DNA of 64,000 nucleotides from Taibaiella sp965229095 (GCA_965229095.1 OZ245855.1:4836001-4900000), one strand, 5' to 3'. Shown: positions 23,945 to 32,343, numbered from the stretch's first letter. Program-made: numbers and translations. Notes: generated from the letters alone by a model not told the origin.

Positions 23945-25492
23945 TCAGTTCACAGTAAACCTTAAAGAGATATTATTACCATTTGCTAAAATAACTTTAG
24001 CAAAGTATATCCCTGGATTCAGCGAATTTACATTGATAACAGCCGAAGTACTTGAATAAGCTACAGGTGCCTGAATCGTTTGTCCAGTAAGATTGGAGAG
24101 TATAATGTTTGTTATATCATCGTTGCCATAAACAGTCACTGTGTTGTGTGCCGGGTTAGGATAAAAACCGATAGCGCCGGACTTCGCAAAGTTTAGGACT
24201 TTTACACTGCTATAACTGGTTTTGCCATCCAGATCTGTTTGTTTCAATCTGTAAAAGTTATTACCGCTCAAAGGATTGTTATCAATATAAGTATATAGTA
24301 ATTTATCCGAGCTATTCCCTTTTTCCGCCTTACTCGGCACAAACCCTACCGATTTGAATGTTGCTCCATTCTGGCTACGCTCAATATCAAACCCTATATT
24401 ATTTTCTTCTTTAACGGTCGCCCATCTTAGGTCGCTTGTTGTACCGGAAATTTTGGCTTCGAAGGACTCAAGGGTTACAGGTAATACGCCTCCGTCATAT
24501 TCGTACACCACAAAAACGCCCGCTGCAACATTGGTGGTTACACTACCAGTGAGGTTACCACCACCCAAAATAGTTAAGGTACTGACGGCGTTGACCGGTA
24601 ATGCAACAGAATCTGTCCCCTCGAATTGGCTGAGACTAAATGCCGGATATGTATAATCATCATAAGCTGCCCCAAACACGTTATTCCATGATTGGCCTGA
24701 AGCTCCTGCATAGTCTGTTATCCCATCATATATGGGAAACGCTCCCGACCTTACAACTTCCGTGGATGCTGCCAGGTTGGTAGAATTATTGTTTGGTAAG
24801 CGCACCGATATCTTTCCACCTAACGACACAGTACCTGTACTCGGGGAACTAACACTTGTATTTTCAATCCCGATTGAAGGATGGAAAGCAGCATCTGTAA
24901 CAAATAGCTTCGCTCGGCTAAGAGTACCTATCGTTGGTGCTGATTTAGGTAATTTCATGGTGTCGTTCCATATGGTGCTGCTATAGGCTTTGTAGGCTGA
25001 ATATACCCGCTTATTAGCCTGTTCTATTAGCCCAAGATTATAGATGGAGAGATTGGTTCCTTCATCTGCTGCGTTAATGGCAAAAACGTTGGTTGCCTTC
25101 AAATCCCCTACACCATAATCTGTAGCTGAACTGTTAATGTTATTATCTGTTCCTACACGTAGATCAGTAACTGTGTATCCAAATTCAGGGTAATTAAAAG
25201 CGATAACATAGTTACCAGGGCCTTTAAAATTTTTCAATACATATTGTCCATTATTATCCGAGATCGACGACGATACTACGGTATCGGTTGTTTCATTGAA
25301 TAAGGTGACCAGTACACCGGGAATGCCTCTTTCCCCTGCATTCATTATGCCGTCAACGGATTGGGCAATTTTATTTTCCTTCCATACATTACCTGTAATC
25401 GTGGAAAAGGGGGTCTGTGCATTGCTGCTGATGCTAGCCGTCAACGCAGGAAGTAAGAATGCTGGGAGGAGTAGTAATCTTTGACTTTTCAT
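23945..25492 (-). CDS. Secreted SdrD-B / choice-of-anchor-type protein with T9SS type-A sorting domain
   Basis: Exported 515-residue protein. ATG 25492 gives a signal peptide (MKSQRLLLLPAFLLPALTAS). Residues 35-115 form an SdrD B-like (Cna-B) domain: GERGIPGVLVTLFNETTD, DNNGQYVLKNFKGPGNYVIA. A central beta-rich part (residues 165-330) resembles choice-of-anchor domains (AKLFVTDAAFHPSIGIENTS). A fibronectin-like segment follows (DLRWATVKEENNIGFDIERS). The last 75 residues are a T9SS type-A sorting domain (GFYPNPAHNTVTVYG ... LNPGIYFAKVIL). Likely surface-attached; ligand unknown. Single gene with terminator at 23745. Confidence 0.8.
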   Translation of the reverse strand: MKSQRLLLLPAFLLPALTASISSNAQTPFSTITGNVWKENKIAQSVDGIMNAGERGIPGVLVTLFNETTDTVVSSSISDNNGQYVLKNFKGPGNYVIAFNYPEFGYTVTDLRVGTDNNINSSATDYGVGDLKATNVFAINAADEGTNLSIYNLGLIEQANKRVYSAYKAYSSTIWNDTMKLPKSAPTIGTLSRAKLFVTDAAFHPSIGIENTSVSSPSTGTVSLGGKISVRLPNNNSTNLAASTEVVRSGAFPIYDGITDYAGASGQSWNNVFGAAYDDYTYPAFSLSQFEGTDSVALPVNAVSTLTILGGGNLTGSVTTNVAAGVFVVYEYDGGVLPVTLESFEAKISGTTSDLRWATVKEENNIGFDIERSQNGATFKSVGFVPSKAEKGNSSDKLLYTYIDNNPLSGNNFYRLKQTDLDGKTSYSSVKVLNFAKSGAIGFYPNPAHNTVTVYGNDDITNIILSNLTGQTIQAPVAYSSTSAVINVNSLNPGIYFAKVILANGNNISLRFTVN

Positions 25493-25722
25493 TTTTTTTG
25501 CTTTGAATTTAAAAAGCATGCTCAATGCATAATACGATCATGCGTTTTTATTGCACATTTTTTTTATAAATACGGCGGTAAAAATAGTGTTCGGAACGAT
25601 GCATTCCGACAACCATAGCATCACTTGAGTGTCTAAGTTGAATAAATTGAATAGCAAGAAGAGATACTGAAAGTTTAGAAACAATAATGTAAAGGTCGCC
25701 TACTTATCTGTTGTCTAGAAGG

Positions 25723-25977
25723 TCATTTTGCCCCAAAGAATGATACTTTTGCGCCTTCTTGCATTGCAAACTCTTGCCTGAATTCTACGGGAGTCCTTCT
25801 AGTACGTTTAAGAAAATATTTAATGAAATTGGTAGGCTCAGCAAATCGAGGACTGTAGCCGATCTCTTTTACGCTAAGTCTGGTATAAATTAGAAGGCGC
25901 TTCCCATCCAACATAACACGTTCGTCAATAATTTCTTTGGGTGACCTGCCAGGGATATTACCTATTGCCATATTCAA
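25723..25977 (-). pseudogene. Truncated AraC-family regulator, HTH end only
   Basis: Minus-strand frame of 84 codons giving RSPKEIIDERVMLDGKRLLI, LSVKEIGYSPRFAEPTNFIK and RRTPVEFRQEF. This is the second half of an AraC DNA-binding domain: the end of the first helix-turn-helix and all of the second. The frame begins at a TTG directly after an in-frame stop, and the N-terminal effector domain and the first helices are absent. It is therefore a fragment and not likely to work as a regulator. It lies 104 bp from a MITE at 26081, in a stretch rich in insertion scars. Confidence 0.75.
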
Positions 25978-26070
25978 GTTTCAGAAAAGGCAATCCTAAA
26001 TCTGAATCCTCTCTTAAGAAAAAAGGTATCCGCAGATAAATGAATTCCACTGCGATAACAGTTATTCTAT

Positions 26071-26080
26071 AAAAGGTATA
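26071..26080 (+). repeat. Target-site duplication, left copy
   Basis: AAAAGGTATA directly left of the MITE; identical copy at 26221-26230. Confidence 0.8.
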
Positions 26081-26220
26081 CTGACTATCCCGATATAGGA
26101 AACAAACCCTATCCGGTCCTTGAGCCTGTCGAAAGGACGTCGTTAAAATGGTGCTTCGACAAGCTCAGCAACTGTGGAAGAGGTAAATAGTGCTAAGGTT
26201 TCCTATATCGGGATAGTCAG
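26081..26220. mobile_element. 140 bp non-coding MITE-like element
   Basis: Perfect 23 bp terminal inverted repeats (26081-26103 and 26198-26220, beginning CTGACTATCCCGATATAGGA) flanked by a perfect 10 bp duplication. The interior has palindromic REP-like sequence: GAGCCTGTCGAA (26122-26133) against TTCGACAAGCTC (26155-26166), and a GTCCTT/AAGGAC hairpin. There is no ORF. The clean ends suggest recent movement by a transposase encoded elsewhere. Confidence 0.85.
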
Positions 26221-26230
26221 AAAAGGTATA
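26221..26230 (+). repeat. Target-site duplication, right copy
   Basis: AAAAGGTATA directly right of the MITE; identical copy at 26071-26080. Confidence 0.8.
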
Positions 26231-26338
26231 ATAAGATTGAATTTTATTGTTCGTCAAAACCAATAGCCGCTTTATTGAAATTGTACGGATGATTCGTAGA
26301 ACTTATACTGAATTATATGATATAACTAAATGCTGGTA

Positions 26339-26346
26339 TAAATTTG
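26339..26346 (+). promoter_or_regulatory. Bacteroidota -7 box before the RCC1-like gene
   Basis: TAAATTTG matches TAnnTTTG, 66 bp before the ATG at 26413. No clear -33 element at the usual spacing. Confidence 0.4.
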
Positions 26347-26412
26347 GCACTGTTCTGTTATAATAAAGCTCTATAATAAAGACCCCTCCCTTAACCGTTT
26401 AAATTTCTATTA

Positions 26413-29328
26413 ATGAAAGAAATCTACACTAAAAGCAAAGTTTTTGTGCTAGCTGTGCTGTTCAACGCCAGTATGACCTTTAATGCTGCGGCCCAGACCT
26501 GCTACAGCAGCAGTGGATGCCAGGATTACAGCAACTTTGGCTATAGCTCCGATTCAGCCAGTAATCTGGAGTATGACAACTATGTATCGGCCTTTCACCA
26601 AACAGTGGTGAGAGATATTGACGGCTCCTTAAAAATATGGGGGGAGCGCACCAAAGCTGATGGTAACAATAGTTGGCTGGTGCCCACGTCCATTAATGCA
26701 GGTAACTATCCGGGGCTCACAGGTGCTCCACTAAAAGTGGCTATCGGCAGTTCCGGTGTTACCCAGGCGCAGTTTGTGTTGCTTACATCCGACAATAAGC
26801 TTTGGGCATGGGGTAAAGAGGGTTTTTTGATAGATGATACACTCACATCCAGCACTGCTTTTCAGCAATTAAGCATAGGTTTACCAGCAGGGGTAACCGC
26901 CAGCAATGTAAAAATGTTTTTTGGTACCAATGAAGCAATCATATTAACAACCTGTGGCGGCGATGTTTATGTATTATCACCCCAAAGTGCTATGCGTGGT
27001 GGAGGTGGCTCAGCTGCTGCCTGGTCACATGTAGAAAAACAAACGGGCGGCTTTCTGACTGGTATCGTAGCTGCCAGGGGATGTACAGAGAGCGCTATTG
27101 CGTTGGATGCCTCCGGTAATCTTTGGGTATGGGGCGAAAGTTGGAACGGAACAACAGCAGCCACCACCCGTAACAAAGCTGTTGCTCTTGCTACCCCTTC
27201 TGGCGCCAGTGGAGCAATTAAGATGATCGGAGCTAGCTATTCTGCCTATACCTTTCTACCCAGCTATTATGTTTTATACACGAGCGGTGCTCTGTATACC
27301 CTGGGCAATAATGACTATGGCCAATTAGGCAACTGGAATACAGTCAACCAGAATACCTGGATACAGCCCCGATATACTTCGGCCTCCGGTCCTGTAATGA
27401 ACGATATTAAATGGATATCGCCCAACGAGCACGACCGGGGCTATGCGGCCATCAATGTATTGACCAGTGGTAAAGTAATCTATAACTGGGGATGTGAAAG
27501 CGGTAATATGATCGGACGAGGTTCTAACAACTCTGGCCCAAGCATAGTGAATCCCGGCCAGCCCGGTAATTTCCAGACAGGCTACACTAATGCTAATGTT
27601 ATTGCCATAGAAAGTGGCGGGCATACCACTATGCTCTTACGGGAGTGCACCAGTACTTTTGGCTATGTAGGTCATAGAACAGAGGGAAGCATGGGTGACA
27701 ACTCTACAGTCGATGCTTATGATCCTGTTTATCATTTTAACACCAATGCAGTACAGGTATGCGGTAGTCCAACCTTAACTGCTACATTGGATGCTTCGGT
27801 AAATGGACCTTATTGTATGGGTAATACTTTGCAGTTAATCGGAGCGCCTTCAGGAGGTACCTATGCTATTGATCCTGCCGGCACAGCAACGGCCACGCTT
27901 GCGGGAACCAACCTTACCTTCAACACTGCTGGTACACTCCGGGTAAATTATACGGTAAGCGACGGAAGCGCCTGTGGGACTGTCACTGTGGTTAAGGTAT
28001 TTGCCGTAGAAAACTGTGGCAGCAAAGTAACCATACCCGGCACAGTCTGGAACGACATCAATGGAGACGCTATCGTGGGTGGAGAAAACGGAATTGCCAA
28101 TGGACTTTGGGTTAACCTCGTAGGCCCTAATGGCAGCGTTATCGCTTCTGCCAGGGTAAACGCTGATGGTACTTATACCTTCCAGGTAGGAACTTCTTAC
28201 CTGGCTGCTAACGGCAATTATTCAATAGTGGTTACCAACGCCGCGAAAGTAGTGGGCACGCCTTTATCCGTAGCCGATACACCTGCCAATGGTTATGGTT
28301 ACACGGGTGTAAACCGTGGCGGTACTACGGGGGTAGACAACACCAACCATACCGGTAAATTGATTATCGGTAACCTGAGTACTGTGACAGGCGGTACTAC
28401 TACAAATCCTGTAAATTTTGGTATCCGCCTTCTTGCTCCCGTTGCGAACAATGATAACCTCACCGGTCAGGTGCAGGGTACACCTGCTACCGTTCCCAAT
28501 ATCCTCGGTAACGACATAGACCCTGCAGGAAACATACTGGTTGCTGATAGTATTACGCTCGTCATACCTGGTAGTATGCCGTCCGGCACCCATGCCTCAG
28601 CTACTGATGCCCAGGGAGATATTACAGAGATTACAGTACCAGGAGAAGGCGCGTGGGAACTTAATGCGAATGGTTCCGTAACGTTTACTCCCGAAGCTAC
28701 CTTCTCCGGTGATCCGACACCTATCCAGTACAGCGTGACCAGCGCAACCGGAGTAGTCAGCAATATTGCACAGATCAGCATCCACTACGGAACCCCGCTC
28801 CCGGTAGCTTTGCTCAGCTTCCAGGCCAGGGCGCAAAACAATAATGTGTTGCTTAGCTGGGTAACTGCGTCAGAAGTTAACAATCGTGGATTTACAATCG
28901 AGCGGAGCAAAGATGGTACTGGCTGGATAAATATTGGATTTGTCGGAAGTCTGGCCACGGGTGGCAATAGCGCTCAACCTATTGAATACAGCTTTACAGA
29001 TGTAAAGCCGTTGAACAACAACTTTTACCGGTTGAAACAGACGGACCTTGATGGTAAATATGTGTACAGCATGGTAAGGCAAATCGCATTTGGCCAGAAC
29101 AAAGTGGCCATCAGTCCTAACCCGGCCAGCGATTACATTATCATAGACGGACTTTCGGATAATGAGAGGATAAAAGTTTATAATGGAACCGGGAAGCTGG
29201 TACGCGAAGCAAAAGCTGTTATGAACACTGTTAGGGTTAACCTGAATGGACTATCCAATGGAACCTACCACGTTATCATTATATCCGGCAACGGCGAGGT
29301 CGTGTCACAAAAAGTGATGAAATTGTAA
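26413..29328 (+). CDS. Large secreted RCC1-like propeller protein with T9SS type-A sorting domain
   Basis: Exported 971-residue multidomain protein. A signal peptide (to about residue 28, FNAAAQ) is followed by an RCC1/ATS1-like propeller over residues 55-440, with repeated strands such as GSLKIWGERTKADGN, NKLWAWGKEG, GNLWVWGESWNG, GALYTLGNNDYGQLGN and KVIYNWGCESGNMIGRGS. Then come an Ig-like segment (residues 455-540), an SdrD B-like domain (TVWNDINGDAIVGGENGIAN) and a cadherin-like tandem domain (VANNDNLTGQ, VPNILGNDIDPAGN). A fibronectin-like part (LLSWVTASEVNNRGFTIERS) and a type-A sorting domain (AISPNPASDYIIIDG ... LSNGTYHVIII) close it. Surface or secreted; binding partner unknown. Confidence 0.85.
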   Translation: MKEIYTKSKVFVLAVLFNASMTFNAAAQTCYSSSGCQDYSNFGYSSDSASNLEYDNYVSAFHQTVVRDIDGSLKIWGERTKADGNNSWLVPTSINAGNYPGLTGAPLKVAIGSSGVTQAQFVLLTSDNKLWAWGKEGFLIDDTLTSSTAFQQLSIGLPAGVTASNVKMFFGTNEAIILTTCGGDVYVLSPQSAMRGGGGSAAAWSHVEKQTGGFLTGIVAARGCTESAIALDASGNLWVWGESWNGTTAATTRNKAVALATPSGASGAIKMIGASYSAYTFLPSYYVLYTSGALYTLGNNDYGQLGNWNTVNQNTWIQPRYTSASGPVMNDIKWISPNEHDRGYAAINVLTSGKVIYNWGCESGNMIGRGSNNSGPSIVNPGQPGNFQTGYTNANVIAIESGGHTTMLLRECTSTFGYVGHRTEGSMGDNSTVDAYDPVYHFNTNAVQVCGSPTLTATLDASVNGPYCMGNTLQLIGAPSGGTYAIDPAGTATATLAGTNLTFNTAGTLRVNYTVSDGSACGTVTVVKVFAVENCGSKVTIPGTVWNDINGDAIVGGENGIANGLWVNLVGPNGSVIASARVNADGTYTFQVGTSYLAANGNYSIVVTNAAKVVGTPLSVADTPANGYGYTGVNRGGTTGVDNTNHTGKLIIGNLSTVTGGTTTNPVNFGIRLLAPVANNDNLTGQVQGTPATVPNILGNDIDPAGNILVADSITLVIPGSMPSGTHASATDAQGDITEITVPGEGAWELNANGSVTFTPEATFSGDPTPIQYSVTSATGVVSNIAQISIHYGTPLPVALLSFQARAQNNNVLLSWVTASEVNNRGFTIERSKDGTGWINIGFVGSLATGGNSAQPIEYSFTDVKPLNNNFYRLKQTDLDGKYVYSMVRQIAFGQNKVAISPNPASDYIIIDGLSDNERIKVYNGTGKLVREAKAVMNTVRVNLNGLSNGTYHVIIISGNGEVVSQKVMKL

Positions 29329-29402
29329 TGGGTAAGCTGAAAAATCATTGATCTAATATTAGCACCCACTTACTACCATTCTGTCTTGATCTGTTAAATC
29401 CG

Positions 29403-29433
29403 AACGGCCCTCTTTGTTAGGGCCGTTATTTTA
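29403..29433 (+). terminator. Terminator of the RCC1-like gene
   Basis: Inverted repeat AACGGCCCT (29403-29411) with AGGGCCGTT (29419-29427), followed by ATTTTAT. Confidence 0.82.
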
Positions 29434-30027
29434 TCTGTGTTGTCTCCCGGAGCTTATCGGTCAAGTATCATCTCTGGTATAGCCGTGGTCTACAACAATA
29501 CTAACCGCCCAAGGTTGGAAGAAAGCAAAATTCACCAAAACACCCACCACAAAAGCATCAACAGCTTATCAATAAAAAATATAAACCATTGCTTTAAATG
29601 CCCCGCACAATTTCTTTTATAACTTCAGGCGATGTACGAGTCATATTGCCTCATATCGTTCGGCAGCGTTTAGTCTGCCTAATCTGGCATTCAAGCCTTC
29701 GTTGATAAACCTGTGATAATCCAATGTCGATACCTACGCAAATATTCGTTGCCTGACTGAGTTGCTTATTGAAATATTTGTTTAGTGGTCCCGGAGGCTT
29801 TTAGATAAAGGACCAGAAAGTAAGAACATATTAATCCCTAAAATTCTAAGGATATAGCCCAGGTAAAGGATCAGACTGCCAATATTCTTTAGTATCGATA
29901 TCCATAATGGTTAATTTTCCGGAGTGGCCTACTTCTGTATTCATATTGATGACATTAAATTCCTTCATTGGTTTTGCTAGTTCCATACATTGCGCAAATG
30001 AATGAATTGAGCAAGATGGTAACAGAT
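29434..30027. other. Gene-poor AT-rich stretch with degenerate coding scraps
   Basis: No intact gene is supported. It contains copy B of the 52 bp repeat (29751-29802). On the minus strand two short frames look protein-like but lack context: one ending FINEGLNARLGRLNAAERYE near 29670, and one at 29846-29990 reading ELAKPMKEFNVINMNTEVGH and ending SDPLPGLYP. Both look like decayed gene ends; I do not recognise the families. Confidence 0.4.
29751..29802 (-). repeat. 52 bp diverged repeat, copy B
   Basis: On the minus strand this begins AAAAGCCTCCGGGACCACTA and matches copy A (23518-23569) at 43 of 52 positions. Unlike copy A it is not preceded by a tRNA fragment. Confidence 0.6.
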
Positions 30028-30309
30028 TTACGGATACACTAATTGCCAATCATGCTTATTGAGATAATCCAATGTAACATCAAACCTTTTTAAAATTAAG
30101 TCAGGGCGTCTTTTTAAGGAATCGCAACCTTCTACACCCGAAGCAATTTTCCCTGCGCTGTCGGCATTGTAAGCAAAGTACATTAGTGTTTTTGATGGTA
30201 TCTCTTCAAGTGCATGTTCCCAATAACCCCATAGCCTTAGTTCCTTTAATTCCCCGGGCTGTGTTATAATTTCGGTAACAATATATTTTTCTAACCCATA
30301 ACGGCCAAG
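30028..30309 (-). pseudogene. N-terminally truncated hypothetical protein
   Basis: A 93-codon minus-strand frame with coherent protein-like sequence but no start codon: an in-frame TAA lies directly before it (30310-30312). It reads LGRYGLEKYIVTEIITQPGE, then RLWGYWEHALEEIPSKTLMY, and ends LILKRFDVTLDYLNKHDWQL followed by VYP. The ending resembles small Bacteroidota lipoproteins of unknown role (inference from general pattern only). The cut end is 50 bp from the IS1595 transposase start, so insertion of that element may have removed the 5' part. Confidence 0.45.
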
Positions 30310-30358
30310 TTACGGCTTAATCAAAGAGTAAATTTCATAAATCCAAAAGCGCCTTACA

Positions 30359-31381
30359 ATGAAAGCCAATAAAGCTTTAAAGCAGCCAGAAGATTTTGAC
30401 AGTTTAATTGAACTCTTAGATTACTTCGATACAGAGGAAAAATGTAGAGCGTATTTTCATAATCGAAGATGGTCAGAGCAAATTATTTGTCCACATTGCG
30501 AAAACGAAAAGGTATATAAATTCTCAGATGGAAAACGATTTAAATGTGCTTGTTGCCGGAAGATATTTACTGTAAGGACCGGTACTATATTTGAAGATAG
30601 CAACCTCCCTTTAAGAAAATGGTTCATTGCTATTTACCTGGTGACTTCGCATAAGAAAGGCATTAGTTCTCATCAACTGGCGAGAGACATTAAAGTAACA
30701 CAAAAAACAGCTTGGTTTATGCTTCAGCGAATACGATTCCAGTTAGGCATAATAGAAGATACCGAACCATTAGAAGGCATTGTAGAAGCAGATGAAACAT
30801 TCGTAGGGGGCAAGAACAAAAACAGGCATAAAGATAAGAAAGTTGAAAAATCACAGGGCAGATCATTCAAAGACAAAACACCGGTATTAGGGTTAATGGA
30901 AAGGCAGGAAGTAGAATACAAAGAGCGACCGCATAAGGTGATATCAGGTAAAACAGTAATCGAAAAGCAAATTGTAAAACCTAGCAGAGTACGTTGTGCT
31001 GTTGTTCCAAACACTAAAGGCGAAAGCATACAGCCGATAATACTAGACAGGATTCAAACTGGCAGTGTATTAGTTTCGGATGAATGGATGGGTTATAATG
31101 GACTAAATAGGTACTACGAGCATTTTGTAGTCGATCATGGAAGAGGGCAATATGCCATAGGCGAAATACACAGTAATACCATTGAAGGCTTTTGGACGTG
31201 GATTAAACGGGCTATTATGGGTGTTTATCATTCAGTATCAAGAAAGCACTTACAATTGTATGCTTTTGAGGCTACATTCAGATACAACACCAGGAATGAA
31301 AAACAGGGAATGAGGTTAAGTTTTATGCTTAGTGGAAATCATGGAAAACTATTTTATAACGAGTTAATACAAAAGAGATGA
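30359..31381 (+). CDS. IS1595-family (ISXO2-like) transposase
   Basis: DDE-type transposase of 340 residues. The N-terminal zinc ribbon has CPHCENEKVYKF and CACCRKIFTVRTGT. A helix-turn-helix region follows (SSHQLARDIKVTQKTAWFML). The ISXO2-like catalytic domain shows Asp in IVEADETFVGGKNKNRH, Asp in VLVSDEWMGYNGL and the last acidic/Asn site in IHSNTIEGFWTWIKRA. It appears intact. Convincing terminal inverted repeats and a target duplication could not be found, so the element limits are not set. A 34-codon ORF starts in an ATGA overlap with its stop. It is flanked by small genes of unknown function that could be passengers. Confidence 0.9.
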   Translation: MKANKALKQPEDFDSLIELLDYFDTEEKCRAYFHNRRWSEQIICPHCENEKVYKFSDGKRFKCACCRKIFTVRTGTIFEDSNLPLRKWFIAIYLVTSHKKGISSHQLARDIKVTQKTAWFMLQRIRFQLGIIEDTEPLEGIVEADETFVGGKNKNRHKDKKVEKSQGRSFKDKTPVLGLMERQEVEYKERPHKVISGKTVIEKQIVKPSRVRCAVVPNTKGESIQPIILDRIQTGSVLVSDEWMGYNGLNRYYEHFVVDHGRGQYAIGEIHSNTIEGFWTWIKRAIMGVYHSVSRKHLQLYAFEATFRYNTRNEKQGMRLSFMLSGNHGKLFYNELIQKR

Positions 31382-31482
31382 AAAATAATACATCGGATTC
31401 AGAAGGTATATGGGTACATATTAGGTTAATAGCAGCAGTGCTAACCTTAATATGTGTCATCATATGTAAGTTAAAATCCTAA
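31378..31482 (+). CDS. 34-residue putative membrane peptide coupled to the transposase
   Basis: Starts at the ATG overlapping the transposase TGA (ATGA), so it may be made by translational coupling. The peptide opens MKNNTSDSEGIWVHI and then has one hydrophobic helix (LIAAVLTLICVIICKL) ending in KS. No homologue is recognised. It could be a passenger product of the IS or chance. It ends three bases before the convergent gene at 31485. Confidence 0.4.
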   Translation: MKNNTSDSEGIWVHIRLIAAVLTLICVIICKLKS

Positions 31483-31484
31483 TT

Positions 31485-31889
31485 TTAATTTTTGACGAAG
31501 ATGCTAATGATAATTGCAGCCAAGCTTATAGCTATAGTAATCATTCGCTCAGCTTTTTGATATAAATTTTTGCGTTTTTCACCCTTAAACTTCCTTTCAT
31601 ACCCCCCATCTTTAACAAATAAAACGCCGGTAAGGGTTAATCGAAATTCATTAGGAATATAGTTTTCAGGAGTATCTGTATTTTCATCGTATTCTATTTC
31701 TCTAATAAAGCGATCAGATTTCAAATGATAAATAACTTCATCAATGCTAAATAAGCGGTGGTTATCTTTGTAAGTTAGTAAATTATCTAAACTAAGTTTT
31801 GTTAGTCGATCTCCTTCACTGCTGTCGAAATGTTTTAACGCTTTGTCTAGTAATTCGTAAGGCTCTGGTTTAGTCCAATTTTTATGCAT
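31485..31889 (-). CDS. Hypothetical protein with C-terminal membrane anchor
   Basis: Unrecognised 134-residue protein. The N-terminal two thirds are charged and probably helical (LLDKALKHFDSSEGDRLTKL, LFSIDEVIYHLKSDRF), possibly with a winged-helix-like beta hairpin (EFRLTLTGVLFVKDGGY). A basic patch (KFKGEKRKNLYQKAER) precedes a single C-terminal hydrophobic helix (MITIAISLAAIIISIFV). So it is predicted to be a tail-anchored inner-membrane protein. It diverges from the 62-residue gene at 31925 with a 35 bp gap. Confidence 0.5.
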   Translation of the reverse strand: MHKNWTKPEPYELLDKALKHFDSSEGDRLTKLSLDNLLTYKDNHRLFSIDEVIYHLKSDRFIREIEYDENTDTPENYIPNEFRLTLTGVLFVKDGGYERKFKGEKRKNLYQKAERMITIAISLAAIIISIFVKN

Positions 31890-31924
31890 TGCACACAGTA
31901 TTAAATTAAGTAATTCACAATATT

Positions 31925-32113
31925 ATGAGTGATCAAGATAAAAAACTTCCTAAAGAAAAGGAAGAAGACCAAGAGGGGGAAAATCCCCCCAAAAAGAAAG
32001 AAGAGAAACCGAAAACCTATACATCTACAATGTCATTCGGAAAGGCATTAGATAAAATGGTGAAAAAGAAGAAAGTAGCGGAAGATGAAAAAGATTGTAA
32101 GAAAGAAGACTAA
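31925..32113 (+). CDS. Small highly charged protein
   Basis: A 62-residue protein of very low complexity, mostly Lys, Glu, Asp and Pro. It begins MSDQDKKLPKEKEEDQEGEN and has one less charged segment, TYTSTMSFGKALDKMVKK. It is likely disordered in solution. I do not recognise a family. It diverges from the tail-anchored protein at 31485-31889, and a TAnnTTTG promoter box (32118) follows its stop. Whether it is translated is unproven. Confidence 0.4.
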   Translation: MSDQDKKLPKEKEEDQEGENPPKKKEEKPKTYTSTMSFGKALDKMVKKKKVAEDEKDCKKED

Positions 32114-32117
32114 GTTC

Positions 32118-32125
32118 TAAATTTG
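32118..32125 (+). promoter_or_regulatory. Candidate promoter for the structured leader
   Basis: TAAATTTG matches TAnnTTTG, with a TTG at 32094-32096 (spacer 21). Transcription would begin near 32132, upstream of the hairpins at 32198. Confidence 0.45.
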
Positions 32126-32131
32126 CAGGAT

Positions 32132-32320
32132 TATACAACGATAGTTGTACTGTAAACATAGTGTTGCCCCAAATACAGAATCGCCAGTTCTAATTAACTT
32201 CTAAGCAACGCAGTGGATATAGTACGCCTGATATGGCGTAGCTGTGTCTTATTGCTTAGAAGGGCTCTGGCGAGCCTTGTATGGGGCGTAAGAATTTCAG
32301 TTACGCTTTTTTATTTTCTA
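32132..32320 (+). ncRNA. Structured leader or small RNA with terminator
   Basis: A long imperfect hairpin: CTTCTAAGCAA (32198-32208) pairs with TTGCTTAGAAG (32252-32262). Inside, CGCAG pairs with CTGTG and TACGCC with GGCGTA. A small GGCT/AGCC hairpin follows, then GCGTAA/TTACGC plus six T (32285-32312), a good Rho-independent terminator. TCGCCAG occurs both at 32181 and just before the next ATG, and both copies can pair with CTGGCGA at 32267-32273. It is either a free-standing RNA or an attenuator for the gene at 32344. No known RNA family is recognised. Confidence 0.4.
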
Positions 32321-32343
32321 ACCATACTAAATCGCCAGAGTAA

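Noticed and set aside
29437..29622. 61-codon plus-strand ORF after the RCC1-like gene
   Set aside because: Begins on the terminator's T tract, low-complexity ending, no ribosome site or family features.
30256..32169. GGGCTGTGTTATAATTTCGG near 30256 and an inverted, partly similar GGGC... at 32169 as possible ends of the IS1595 element
   Set aside because: Similarity is only about 60 percent, the flanking 8 bp do not match as a target duplication, and the left end would lie inside a coherent coding fragment (30028-30309).
30287..32323. TTTTCTAACC at 30287 and again at 32314 as a target-site duplication of a 2 kb element
   Set aside because: Ten bases of simple sequence, and no inverted repeats lie just inside them.
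32198..32323. Integron attC site
   Set aside because: The hairpin is suggestive, but paired RYYYAAC and GTTRRRY boxes are not present in the needed places and no integrase of the IntI type is seen.
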